A stretch of 52,416 nucleotides of DNA from positions 1 to 52,416 of the forward strand of contig NZ_JADOTV010000027.1 of NCBI RefSeq assembly GCF_015767245.1. The letters run 5' to 3'. Below are positions 1 to 7,401 of this stretch, one piece after another. Positions within the stretch are counted from its first letter, which is position 1. Each line of letters starts with the position of its first letter. The position numbers and the translations under genes are program-made. This stretch comes from Aureivirga sp. CE67. GTDB taxonomy: Bacteria > Bacteroidota > Bacteroidia > Flavobacteriales > Flavobacteriaceae. The notes under the pieces are model-generated. The model saw only the letters and a program-made list of their open reading frames with translations. It searched no databases and was not told the origin of the DNA.

Positions 1-80
1 ACCTCTTTCCATCCCGAACAGAGAAGTTAAGCCTACCAGCGCAGATGGTACTGCCTTTGGTGGGAGAGTATGTCATCGCC
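1..80 (+). rRNA. rrf: 5S ribosomal RNA, 3' part (5' end outside window)
   Basis: The first 80 bases read as the conserved interior and 3' arm of 5S rRNA. They contain CCATCCCGAACAGAGAAG, then GTTAAGC, then the GGTGGGAGAGTA segment of the 3' half, ending near TCATCGCC. The start lies before the window, so the 5' strand of the closing stem cannot be checked and the end is approximate. A strong terminator follows nine bases later, consistent with the end of an rRNA operon. No tRNA gene follows. Confidence 0.93.
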
Positions 81-88
81 TTTCTTTG

Positions 89-124
89 AATCCTGATTCT
101 TTTTTTGAATCAGGATTTTTTTTT
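89..124 (+). terminator. Terminator of the rRNA operon
   Basis: An 11-bp perfect stem (AATCCTGATTC / GAATCAGGATT) closes on a seven-T loop and is followed by a run of nine T. It lies immediately after the 5S gene. Confidence 0.9.
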
Positions 125-130
125 GCTCTA

Positions 131-275
131 AACTTTCCTCAAAGGAAAGTTCATAGTGTTGTACACTATGCTTGTTTATATCGTCCCGTTGGGACTTTTT
201 TTGTTCTGATTTTGAGAGTTCATAGTGTTGTACACTATGCTTGTTTATGTTGTCCCGTTGGGACTTTTTTTGTTT
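131..275. repeat. Hairpin-rich repeat array with two 69-bp-spaced units
   Basis: Two near-identical units begin at 149 and 218 (period 69). Each holds the palindrome CATAGTGTTGTACACTATG, then CTTGTTTAT, then a second palindrome GTCCCGTTGGGAC followed by seven T. A third palindrome, AACTTTCC-TCAA-AGGAAAGTT (131-151), precedes the first unit. The GTCCC hairpin plus T-run resembles a small terminator. An open frame through this array (86-337) is made of repeat sequence and is not a gene. Confidence 0.75.
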
Positions 276-370
276 TTAGGGTTTATTCCTTTTTCTTATT
301 TTCATTTTATTTCTTTTCTTTTTTGTTTTATAAGTAACCTTTTGTAGAATACTTCTGTTTTTTCTGTTAT

Positions 371-475
371 TTGTGTGATCAGGAGTTACGAACTCGCGCT
401 AGCGAAAATTTAAAATTGATAAATCGTAGTAGAACATGATGATTCTACCTTCGGAGAATCAATAGAGAATGTTCT
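371..475. repeat. REP-like palindrome unit, copy 1
   Basis: The stretch from GTGTGATCAGGAGTTACG through AACTCGCGCTAGCGA to TAGAACATG matches a second copy at 35475-35541 over about 65 bases. The core GAGTT-ACG-AACTC is a palindrome. It runs into an imperfect hairpin, AGAACAT (431-437) with ATGTTCT (469-475), enclosing GATTCT / AGAATC. Compact palindromes of this kind are often REP sequences mobilised by RAYT transposases; no transposase gene lies in the window. Confidence 0.55.
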
Positions 476-569
476 TAATCTAATGGGATGTGGTTATAGT
501 TGCTTAATTTGATTGTTTTAACAGTTTTTAGAGCTGTTTGGAAGAAATGTGAGGGTTTTGTTTGTTTTT

Positions 570-666
570 GCGTTAGGGATTGTAGTGGCATCCTTTTTTG
601 CTTTTTCAGCCTGTTGCTTTTAGCAAAAAAGATATAACGGAAAGCCCGACCCGGAGGGAAACGCCC
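570..666. repeat. Dispersed GGGATT...GGAAAGCCC element, copy 1
   Basis: Begins GCGTTAGGGATTGTAG, contains an inner T-rich / A-rich inverted repeat (TTTTTTGC ... GCAAAAAA) and ends CGGAAAGCCCGACCC ... GGGAAACGCCC. The ends GCGTT / AACGC are inverted. Related copies lie at 9266-9356, 38304-38390 and, inverted, 49050-49204. I recall similar intergenic elements as common in Flavobacteriia. Confidence 0.7.
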
Positions 667-921
667 AAATTTTATTTATGATAGCTTAAAATTAAAAAGA
701 GTTAACTTACAAATTATGAAATATTTATTAATGAATGAATATTTCGGCCTATATAGAACAAATTTTTTATAAAAGTTTTTTTCTTACCTTTTTTATGTAT
801 TCCGTTTGTTTAATATTAAATTCAATCTACTTTAAAATAGTTGTTTAGTTCGACCCCACAGTCACCTATTTATTTTGGAATATCAATTAGCTAATAATTT
901 TAAATTTCAATATAAATAATT

Positions 922-2235
922 ATGGAAACAGCTTTAAAACAAAAAGCTTTGGCTATTCATAAAAATAGCTTGGGAACTATTGCAGGTCATTTGCCTAAAG
1001 ATTTAGATCATATAGGTAGTTGGATAAATGATATTGTAAAAAAGGCTTCTTTAGAAAAGGAGAAACAGAATGATTTTCAGTTTATGCCTGCTGTAGATAA
1101 ATTTTATAAGATGATTACTTCTGACTCTAAATTGGAAGCAGCTGTAAAATTAATGCTTAAGCAAGGTGTTGCAATACATCAACAGTATGAGCCTAATGTA
1201 TCTTATCCTGTAGATAATTTAGAAACTTTAATGACTTCTTTAAATTATATTATAACACATGCACCTGAGTTTGATCAGGATGTACCGCATTCTGCATTTC
1301 CAATGTCGGGATTATTTGTATATATGATGGCAACTGAGGCTGGATGGGATGTTTTTAGAAATGAAACATTTAATGATGGATTGAGGTTAGTACTTCAATC
1401 TTGGTGTGAATTTTTAGATTCTCCACAATCACTTTCTGTTATTACTACAAAATCTAGAGGCTGGCTTTCTCCACCATCTGTTATTCAGAATAACTTAACT
1501 CAATTTGTTACTAATTCACAACAAATGTTGGATCCTAAACATTGGGGGTTTAAATCTTTTAATGATTTTTTTCATCGTCAGATAATTCCAATTTGTAGAC
1601 CTATGGATGGAATTGGGAACGAATCTGTTGTTGTTTCTTCTAATGATGGTACTGTTTATCGATTAAAGAGAAATGTACAAGATGAAGCGGATATAGATTC
1701 AAAAGGGCAACCTTATTCTTTAAAACAAATGTTGGATGGGAGTAAGTTTACTGATGATTTTATGGGAGGTGATGTTTTACAAACTTTTCTTAGTGGACAT
1801 GATTATCATCGATGGACTGCACCAGTTTCAGGGAAAATTATAGAACAAAGAATTGTAAATGCATTCATGTTTAGTGAACTTCAATCTGAAGGATTTGATC
1901 CTTCTGCTGGAACAGAATCTCAAGGTTATGAGGCTAATGTTAATACAAGAGGAATTGTTATTATTGAAAATGATAAAATTGGAAAAGTGTGTGTTATGCC
2001 AATTGGAATTACAGAAATATCTTCTATTTCTTTTGAAAATAAATTAGGTGATTATGTAGAAAAAGGTCAAGAATTAGGAAGGTTTAGTTATGGAGGGTCT
2101 AGTATGTGCTTGATTTTTGAAAAAGATGCTATAAAACAATTTACTGTAGTTAATCCAGATAAAGAAACGGATTCAGATGATGGCCCATTTGTAAGAGTGA
2201 AAGCTCAGATTGCAATAGCAAATATCAAAAAATAA
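922..2235 (+). CDS. Phosphatidylserine decarboxylase-like (PsiD-type) pyruvoyl decarboxylase
   Basis: A 437-aa protein with two parts. The N-terminal ~190 residues resemble the helical PSDC domain found before the catalytic domain in fungal PsiD-type enzymes. The C-terminal half is a PS_Dcarbxylase domain. Its three expected catalytic elements are present: Asp242 in SSNDGTVYR, His296 in GHDYHRW, and GGSS at 391-394, where self-cleavage before Ser393 would create the pyruvoyl cofactor. Bacterial Psd proteins are usually shorter (about 215-320 aa), membrane-associated and carry LGST, so this is not the housekeeping Psd. The substrate is unknown; PsiD itself decarboxylates tryptophan. First gene of a four-gene operon, 36 bp before the ferritin-like gene. 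The ATG at 922 is the only sensible start. Confidence 0.85.
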   Translation: METALKQKALAIHKNSLGTIAGHLPKDLDHIGSWINDIVKKASLEKEKQNDFQFMPAVDKFYKMITSDSKLEAAVKLMLKQGVAIHQQYEPNVSYPVDNLETLMTSLNYIITHAPEFDQDVPHSAFPMSGLFVYMMATEAGWDVFRNETFNDGLRLVLQSWCEFLDSPQSLSVITTKSRGWLSPPSVIQNNLTQFVTNSQQMLDPKHWGFKSFNDFFHRQIIPICRPMDGIGNESVVVSSNDGTVYRLKRNVQDEADIDSKGQPYSLKQMLDGSKFTDDFMGGDVLQTFLSGHDYHRWTAPVSGKIIEQRIVNAFMFSELQSEGFDPSAGTESQGYEANVNTRGIVIIENDKIGKVCVMPIGITEISSISFENKLGDYVEKGQELGRFSYGGSSMCLIFEKDAIKQFTVVNPDKETDSDDGPFVRVKAQIAIANIKK

Positions 2236-2271
2236 AAATAACCAAATTAAACTAACCAAAAACAATTTACG

Positions 2272-4572
2272 ATGATAGCTAAAGATAAGCTTTACAAAAC
2301 TGTAATTGATCTCAAAGGAATTAAACAAAGAGATCCGAAATACAAACAAGCAGATATTTCATGTATTCAATCAATAGCACAGGCTGCAATAAATGTTGAA
2401 TTATTTACAATTCCACTATATATGACAGCATTGTATTCTATTCAAGGAATGCATCAAATTACGAGTAAAGATAGTACATTATATCAAGGACGATGGTGGC
2501 CTGGAGCAGCAGCTACTCCAAAATTGAATGAGTCAGATGAGTTGACCAAAAATGAAACTGTTTTCAATAAAGTATTTAGCGTATTTATTGAAGAGATGTT
2601 GCATTTACAATTAGCATCAAATATGTCTAGTAAACTTGGTTTTACACCAACTTTTACAAGTCCATTATTACAAAATTCTGAAAATGGATGGATTTGCTAT
2701 GGTATGCCAAATGGTGCAAGAAAGGTAACAACAATTCCTCATATTTTAGATTTTAAAGATTGTGTCGATGATTTGAATGAAATCAACCCGAAGGTGAAAG
2801 AATATTTTGAAAAAATATTCCCTGGACAGAACCTGCAAAATATGGAAGTAAACTTAAATGCAATGACAAAAGAGCAAGCTTTACTTTTTATGATTATTGA
2901 GGAAACTGAAGACAATGCTAAAAAGATTATTAAAAAAGAATATTGGGAACCTCCTTATTTAAAACCAGAATTAAATAATAGACCAAAATATTTTGAACAT
3001 GCTCCGTATGATTGGTGGCAAGAAGGATATACAGAAGCAGATCTTCCTATGTTTGGTTCTATTGGTAGTATGTATCTAAATTATTGGACTTATTTAGAAA
3101 TAGTATATGAAGATGGTACTTCTTTACTTGAATTACTTTTAGGGAAAGGAAATCAAAAGAATTATTTCAATAGAATAGATGATGGACATCCAAGAGAAGA
3201 ATATCCAAATGTTGATGGTGATATAGATCTTTATCCAAACTTGAACGATATCAAATTCAAATTTATGAATATGATAAACGCAATTACAAGTCAAGGAGAA
3301 GGTGGAGAAGGTGTAGTTAAAGAAATATTAGAGACGTTTAAAAATGAAGAATGGGCAATAAAATTTAATGAACGACTTAAATTATCTAGAGTAGCTGAAC
3401 CATATAGACCTAGTAAAGAAGGTTTGGAAAAGGATTATGTTGGATATGATGATGAAGGGAAAGAAATTAAATATTCAGGAAATGCATATGCTAGATTTGA
3501 AAATGGAGCGCAAGATCACTTTGAGATATTCACGGAATGTTTGGGGATTATAGTAAACTCTAAAGAAGAAGATCCTTATACAACTTGGATTGATTGGCAT
3601 GAGAAAAATGGAGCGAATCCATGGAAAGCAGAAATGCTTGTACCAAATGAAAATAGATTAAGTAAATATTCAAAATCAATTCCTAGTGGCGCTCAAATAG
3701 CAGATTCATTAAATACTTTAGCTAAACCTGAAAATATAGAAAATACATATGAATTATTTAGTCAATCTGCAGTTGGAACTCTGAAAGGTCTTACAATGGC
3801 TTTAAATGAATATTGGAGTAATCCTAATGGAGAATTTCCATCACCTGCAATGGGAGGATCTGGTGATCGAATTTCTATTTGTTGGGCTTCAACAGGTAAA
3901 ATCCCAGATTTAACTAAAGGTATTGGTAGTATAGATACTCATAATAACCTATTCAATGCTTGTCAAGGAATGACTTATCCTCAAAGAAATGAATCAGTAC
4001 TCACTACAAATACTTTACCTGATCCAGCTGTTTTTCATAGTTGTAAGGGTTCAAATAGTTGTAGAGCACAAGGAGGTTGTGGATTTGTTCAGCCAGTTTC
4101 TGGTGGAGGAAGTTGTGGTGGAAATGTAAGCGATAAGGATGCTTATCATCAAGTAAGTTCTCCAGCAAATAATAAATGTGGAATGTTAGGAGGTTGTGCT
4201 GTTCCAATTTCTGCTTCTCAATTATATCCTAAAAAGGTATTTGAAAAAAATACCGAAGAAGTAATGCAGCTGTTTAATTTTAAATGGGATGGAAATAGAT
4301 ATGAGAATATTCCTATGGAAATAGAAGGGAAACCTGCATTTTTAGAATTTAAAGAAGGAGACAAGGTCTATGATATTGCTTGGAAAGCATATTCTTTTGC
4401 AAATAAAGAGTTGCATAATTTTAATTCTATCACAGAGCAAAAATTTGAAAACTCAGATGATAAGGATTCTATTTTAGTTTCAGGATCATTAAAACCAGAA
4501 AAAATGGTATTTAAGAATGATCCAAATAATTTCAATGATGCAATACGAATGGCATTACCACCTTCAACATAA
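2272..4572 (+). CDS. VioB-like ferritin-fold protein with internal Cys-rich (MNIO-substrate-like) segment
   Basis: A 766-aa protein. Residues ~25-280 match the ferritin-like domain also seen in VioB (iminophenyl-pyruvate dimer synthase): Glu43 in VELFTIPLY, EEMLH at 107-111 and further Glu at 190-191 would be carboxylate/His iron ligands. After a long middle region comes a short Cys-rich stretch. Cys591, 597 and 603 are spaced C-x5-C-x5-C (SCKGSNSC, CRAQGGC), followed by Cys615, then Cys636 and 642 (CGMLGGC). CKGxNxC / GGC patterns resemble, from memory, Cys-rich substrates of DUF692 enzymes. About 120 residues follow the segment, so it is internal. No signal peptide is evident. The DUF692 gene starts 5 bp downstream. 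The fold assignment is fairly sure; function and modification are inference. Confidence 0.8.
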   Translation: MIAKDKLYKTVIDLKGIKQRDPKYKQADISCIQSIAQAAINVELFTIPLYMTALYSIQGMHQITSKDSTLYQGRWWPGAAATPKLNESDELTKNETVFNKVFSVFIEEMLHLQLASNMSSKLGFTPTFTSPLLQNSENGWICYGMPNGARKVTTIPHILDFKDCVDDLNEINPKVKEYFEKIFPGQNLQNMEVNLNAMTKEQALLFMIIEETEDNAKKIIKKEYWEPPYLKPELNNRPKYFEHAPYDWWQEGYTEADLPMFGSIGSMYLNYWTYLEIVYEDGTSLLELLLGKGNQKNYFNRIDDGHPREEYPNVDGDIDLYPNLNDIKFKFMNMINAITSQGEGGEGVVKEILETFKNEEWAIKFNERLKLSRVAEPYRPSKEGLEKDYVGYDDEGKEIKYSGNAYARFENGAQDHFEIFTECLGIIVNSKEEDPYTTWIDWHEKNGANPWKAEMLVPNENRLSKYSKSIPSGAQIADSLNTLAKPENIENTYELFSQSAVGTLKGLTMALNEYWSNPNGEFPSPAMGGSGDRISICWASTGKIPDLTKGIGSIDTHNNLFNACQGMTYPQRNESVLTTNTLPDPAVFHSCKGSNSCRAQGGCGFVQPVSGGGSCGGNVSDKDAYHQVSSPANNKCGMLGGCAVPISASQLYPKKVFEKNTEEVMQLFNFKWDGNRYENIPMEIEGKPAFLEFKEGDKVYDIAWKAYSFANKELHNFNSITEQKFENSDDKDSILVSGSLKPEKMVFKNDPNNFNDAIRMALPPST

Positions 4573-4577
4573 AAAAT

Positions 4578-5486
4578 ATGAATACAATAAATTCAAATAA
4601 ACGTCTAGGTCTACCAAATTTAGGCCTAGGCGTTGGTTTACGTTCCAAGCATTTTCCTTATTTAATGAAGAATAATGAACTTTTGGTGGATTGGTTTGAA
4701 ATCATTAGTGAAAATTTTATGGATAATTTTGGCTATGCTCGTCATGTTTTAAAAAAAGTACGAGAGCAAAAACCTATTGTAATGCATGGAGTTTCTATGA
4801 ATTTAGGTTCGAAAGATGATTTAAACTTTGAATATTTAAAAAAACTAAAAGAATTATCAGATTTTATAGAACCTTCTTGGATTTCAGATCATTTGTGTTG
4901 GACTGGGTTCGCAAATCAAAATACTCATGATTTGCTACCTTTACCTTTAAATGAAGAATCATTAAAACACGTTTCAAATCGAATAAATATTGTCCAAGAT
5001 TTTTTAGAACAACCTATAATTATTGAAAATCCTTCTACTTATTTACAATATCATAGTTCGACTATTTCTGAATGGGATTTTTTAAGTGAAATGGTTTCTA
5101 ATACAAATTGTGGTTTATTATTAGATGTAAATAATGTTTTTGTTTCTGCAACAAATCATGAGTTTGATGCGAAAAATTATATTCAAAATTTACCACATCA
5201 GAATATTGTACAAATTCATATTGCTGGACCAACTGATTGTGGAAATTATCTTGTAGATACTCATGATAAGCCAGTACCTTCAAAAGTTTGGGAGTTGTAT
5301 AAATTAGCTCAAGAATTAACAGGAGGGGTTTCAACACTTTTAGAATGGGATGCAAATATTCCTGATTTTCCTGATTTAGTAAAAGAACTTCATAAGGCTA
5401 AAAATGTTTTGAGCGGAATAATTCCTAGCGAAGAAATTCAAAAAGAATCGTTTCAACATATTATTTCAAATCCAATTGATTTATGA
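4578..5486 (+). CDS. DUF692 multinuclear non-heme iron oxidative enzyme (MNIO, MbnB/BufB-like)
   Basis: A 302-aa TIM-barrel protein of the DUF692 family, close to the usual size. Conserved metal-site stretches occur in order: EIISENF (41-47), VMHGVS with His70, SDHLCW with His105, IIENPS with Glu150, LLDVNN with Asp183, QIHIAG with His214, THD (228-230) and LLEWD with Glu256. The family uses two or three iron ions and O2 to rearrange Cys residues of peptides, for example to oxazolone-thioamide in methanobactin or thiooxazole in bufferins. It lies 5 bp after the Cys-rich ferritin-like gene and overlaps the DUF2063 gene by four bases (ATGA), the usual enzyme-partner arrangement. The target is not proven; the Cys-rich segment upstream is the obvious candidate. 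Confidence 0.92.
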   Translation: MNTINSNKRLGLPNLGLGVGLRSKHFPYLMKNNELLVDWFEIISENFMDNFGYARHVLKKVREQKPIVMHGVSMNLGSKDDLNFEYLKKLKELSDFIEPSWISDHLCWTGFANQNTHDLLPLPLNEESLKHVSNRINIVQDFLEQPIIIENPSTYLQYHSSTISEWDFLSEMVSNTNCGLLLDVNNVFVSATNHEFDAKNYIQNLPHQNIVQIHIAGPTDCGNYLVDTHDKPVPSKVWELYKLAQELTGGVSTLLEWDANIPDFPDLVKELHKAKNVLSGIIPSEEIQKESFQHIISNPIDL

Positions 5487-6343
5487 TAAACAATTATAAA
5501 GAAGAAGTATTAAAATTAGAAATAATTCAAGAATGGATGCAAACTGTATTGATTTCTAGAGGAGATTTGATTGAGAAAATTGAAACAGCGAATGAGAAAT
5601 TAGATATTCCATTGAATGAATTAATAAAAGAAACAGAAAAGTTTCCATCACTTAAAAGATTAAATGTTTATGCTACCGGATATGTTTTAAGACTTGTAGA
5701 ATGTTTAAAATCTCAATTTCCTATGTTGTTATCTTTTTTGGGTGAATCTATGTTTGAAATGTTTGCTAAAGCTTATATTGTAACTTTACCTTCAACTTCA
5801 TGGAGTTTAACTGAGCTTGGAGCTTCTTTTTCAATTTTTTTTGATAAAACGAAACCTAAGAATTTAGATAGAAAATTAAACCAAACTTTAATTGATTTAC
5901 CAATTGAAATTACTAAATACGAAGAAACAAAGTTAAAAGTTATCTATTCAAAAGGGAATGAAGGAGAAAAATCTGATATTCATTTTCAATATTTATTTAA
6001 TTTGATTTCTGAAAATAATTTCATAGAAAGAATAAGAAATATTGAGTTATTAGAATTTGAATATCCGATTCATAAAATAAATAAAAATGTAAGAATGAAT
6101 GTTTCAAATTCTCTACCAAATAAGCAAAAAACATATTTAGTTATTTCAAGAAAAAATTATCAAGAAAAAATCACAGAAATTAAAGATTGGCAATATTATA
6201 TCTTGTCAAATTTGAAGGTAGAAAAGACTATTAATACAATAAAACAAGAAACGTTTATTCAGTTTTCTAAAAGAAAAGAAGAAATAGATTCTGAATTTTT
6301 AAATTGGTATCTTTTGATGAAAGAAAATAATTGTATTTGGTAA
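5483..6343 (+). CDS. DUF2063 family protein, MNIO partner (MbnC/BufC-like)
   Basis: A 286-aa protein. Residues ~20-125 match DUF2063, named 'putative DNA-binding domain' in databases: RLNVYATGYVLRL, then FPMLLSFLG, then AYIVTLPSTSWSLTELG. In characterised MNIO systems this partner binds the precursor and presents it to the DUF692 enzyme; DNA binding is not established. The C-terminal half is Lys-rich and diverged. The start overlaps the stop of the DUF692 gene, implying translational coupling. It ends the operon, followed by a bidirectional terminator. Confidence 0.88.
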   Translation: MINNYKEEVLKLEIIQEWMQTVLISRGDLIEKIETANEKLDIPLNELIKETEKFPSLKRLNVYATGYVLRLVECLKSQFPMLLSFLGESMFEMFAKAYIVTLPSTSWSLTELGASFSIFFDKTKPKNLDRKLNQTLIDLPIEITKYEETKLKVIYSKGNEGEKSDIHFQYLFNLISENNFIERIRNIELLEFEYPIHKINKNVRMNVSNSLPNKQKTYLVISRKNYQEKITEIKDWQYYILSNLKVEKTINTIKQETFIQFSKRKEEIDSEFLNWYLLMKENNCIW

Positions 6344-6350
6344 AATAAAA

Positions 6351-6386
6351 AGGGTTTTCAAATTATATAAAGAAAACCCTAAATTT
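6351..6386. terminator. Bidirectional terminator between convergent genes
   Basis: Stem AGGGTTTTC (6351-6359) with GAAAACCCT (6372-6380). It is flanked by A-rich sequence on the left and AAATTTTT on the right, so it can serve both the MNIO operon and the minus-strand lipoprotein gene. Confidence 0.8.
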
Positions 6387-7256
6387 TTATTTCACAATTG
6401 GTATCAAACCACGAAGTCCCATATTTACTACTTTTTCTCCTTCAATATCTACATCCCATTGACCATTATTATTGATATCGATCCATTCGAAACTTTTGTT
6501 TGTAGAAAGAAAAAGCTCTATGATGATATCTTCAGTTTCGTTTCCATTAATTTCTAATGTATTTCCAAAATTTCCTGTAACAACGCATGATCCTTGTGGA
6601 ATTGGCGAAGTTTCGAAAAGTGGATTTGGAACTGTTGTTGCATTTTCGGGAGCTTGTCCTGTTTGTACTCCATTAATTGTTTCAAAAGCAAAGAATCCTT
6701 GTTTTTTATTTTCATTGATTTCAAGGGTTTCATTTTTGACTAAAAAAGATTCGATAAATGTATTGTATCCAACAAAACTTGCAAGTGTAGCCTGGTATTG
6801 TTGGTTGTTATATTGAAAATTTATATCATAATTTTGATAAGAAACAGAAAGTCGTACCCAATTATAATTTCCTTCAGAAATTGATTTTAGTGGAATTTCA
6901 AGAAAAGTTTCATTGGGAGAAATTACATTACTTTTATTGAAATCTATTGCATTTTCTCCTCCTTGTGTTGTTTCTGGTGCATGAAACAATATTTCTCCAC
7001 TACCAAGTGCTGTAAATTTATCAGATGAAAATTCTAAATAATGTGCTGAAATTTTATTGAAATTTGGATTTTGAGCTGCATGATTTTCAGGAATTTCTTC
7101 TGGTTCTCCAGTGTTTCCTAACCTGATTTGTTCAGAATCAACTTTTAGTTTTATGATTAGCTTCGGTTCATAAACGCTAGTGTTTTCTGAAGATTCGTCA
7201 GAAGAACATGCAAAAAACAGCGTTGAAGTTAGTATTGTTAATAAGATTTTTTTCAT
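6387..7256 (-). CDS. Secreted lipoprotein of unknown function with Asp-rich calcium-like loop
   Basis: A 289-aa protein beginning with a lipoprotein signal (MKKILLTILTSTLFFAC, lipid-modified Cys17). The mature part has no domain I can name. Near the C-terminus is DINNNGQWDVDIE, an EF-hand/dockerin-like D-x-N-x-N-G-x-x-D loop that may bind calcium. Beta-strand-like alternation in the middle suggests an immunoglobulin-like or lipocalin-like sheet fold. It converges with the MNIO operon and is transcribed away from aspS. No link to either neighbour is evident. Confidence 0.8.
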   Translation of the reverse strand: MKKILLTILTSTLFFACSSDESSENTSVYEPKLIIKLKVDSEQIRLGNTGEPEEIPENHAAQNPNFNKISAHYLEFSSDKFTALGSGEILFHAPETTQGGENAIDFNKSNVISPNETFLEIPLKSISEGNYNWVRLSVSYQNYDINFQYNNQQYQATLASFVGYNTFIESFLVKNETLEINENKKQGFFAFETINGVQTGQAPENATTVPNPLFETSPIPQGSCVVTGNFGNTLEINGNETEDIIIELFLSTNKSFEWIDINNNGQWDVDIEGEKVVNMGLRGLIPIVK

Positions 7257-7371
7257 GATGACTTTTTAATAAATATTTTTCAAAATAGATATAAAAGAAA
7301 GGTTTTACAAAAACTAAAAATAGAATTTTCAAATCATTACCTAAAAATACATTAACTAAATTCTATTTGTT

Positions 7372-7379
7372 TAAATTTG
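7372..7379 (+). promoter_or_regulatory. Probable -7 box of the aspS promoter
   Basis: TAAATTTG is a perfect match to the Bacteroidota -7 consensus TAnnTTTG and lies 22 bp before the aspS ATG. No good TTG -33 box is found 19-20 bp upstream, so the call rests on the -7 box and position. Confidence 0.5.
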
Positions 7380-7401
7380 CATACCAAAATAGATAATTAT
7401 A

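Larger units (their letters stand above)
276..921. other. Long intergenic region before the MNIO operon
   Basis: No convincing gene. It contains a REP-like palindrome (371-437), an imperfect hairpin (431-475) and a dispersed element (570-666). After 667 it is plain AT-rich sequence leading to the start at 922. No clear TAnnTTTG promoter box was found before 922; the operon promoter must lie in roughly 667-920 if it is local. Confidence 0.6.

Noticed and set aside
86-337. Open frame of 83 codons after the 5S gene
   Set aside because: It is translated from the terminator and the tandem hairpin repeat; the peptide simply repeats HSVVHYACL. No gene-like start or homology.
716-772. 18-codon frame MKYLLMNEYF... 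upstream of the MNIO operon, considered as a short MNIO precursor
   Set aside because: It has no cysteine, no spacing to the operon typical of a precursor gene, and such short frames are expected in AT-rich DNA.
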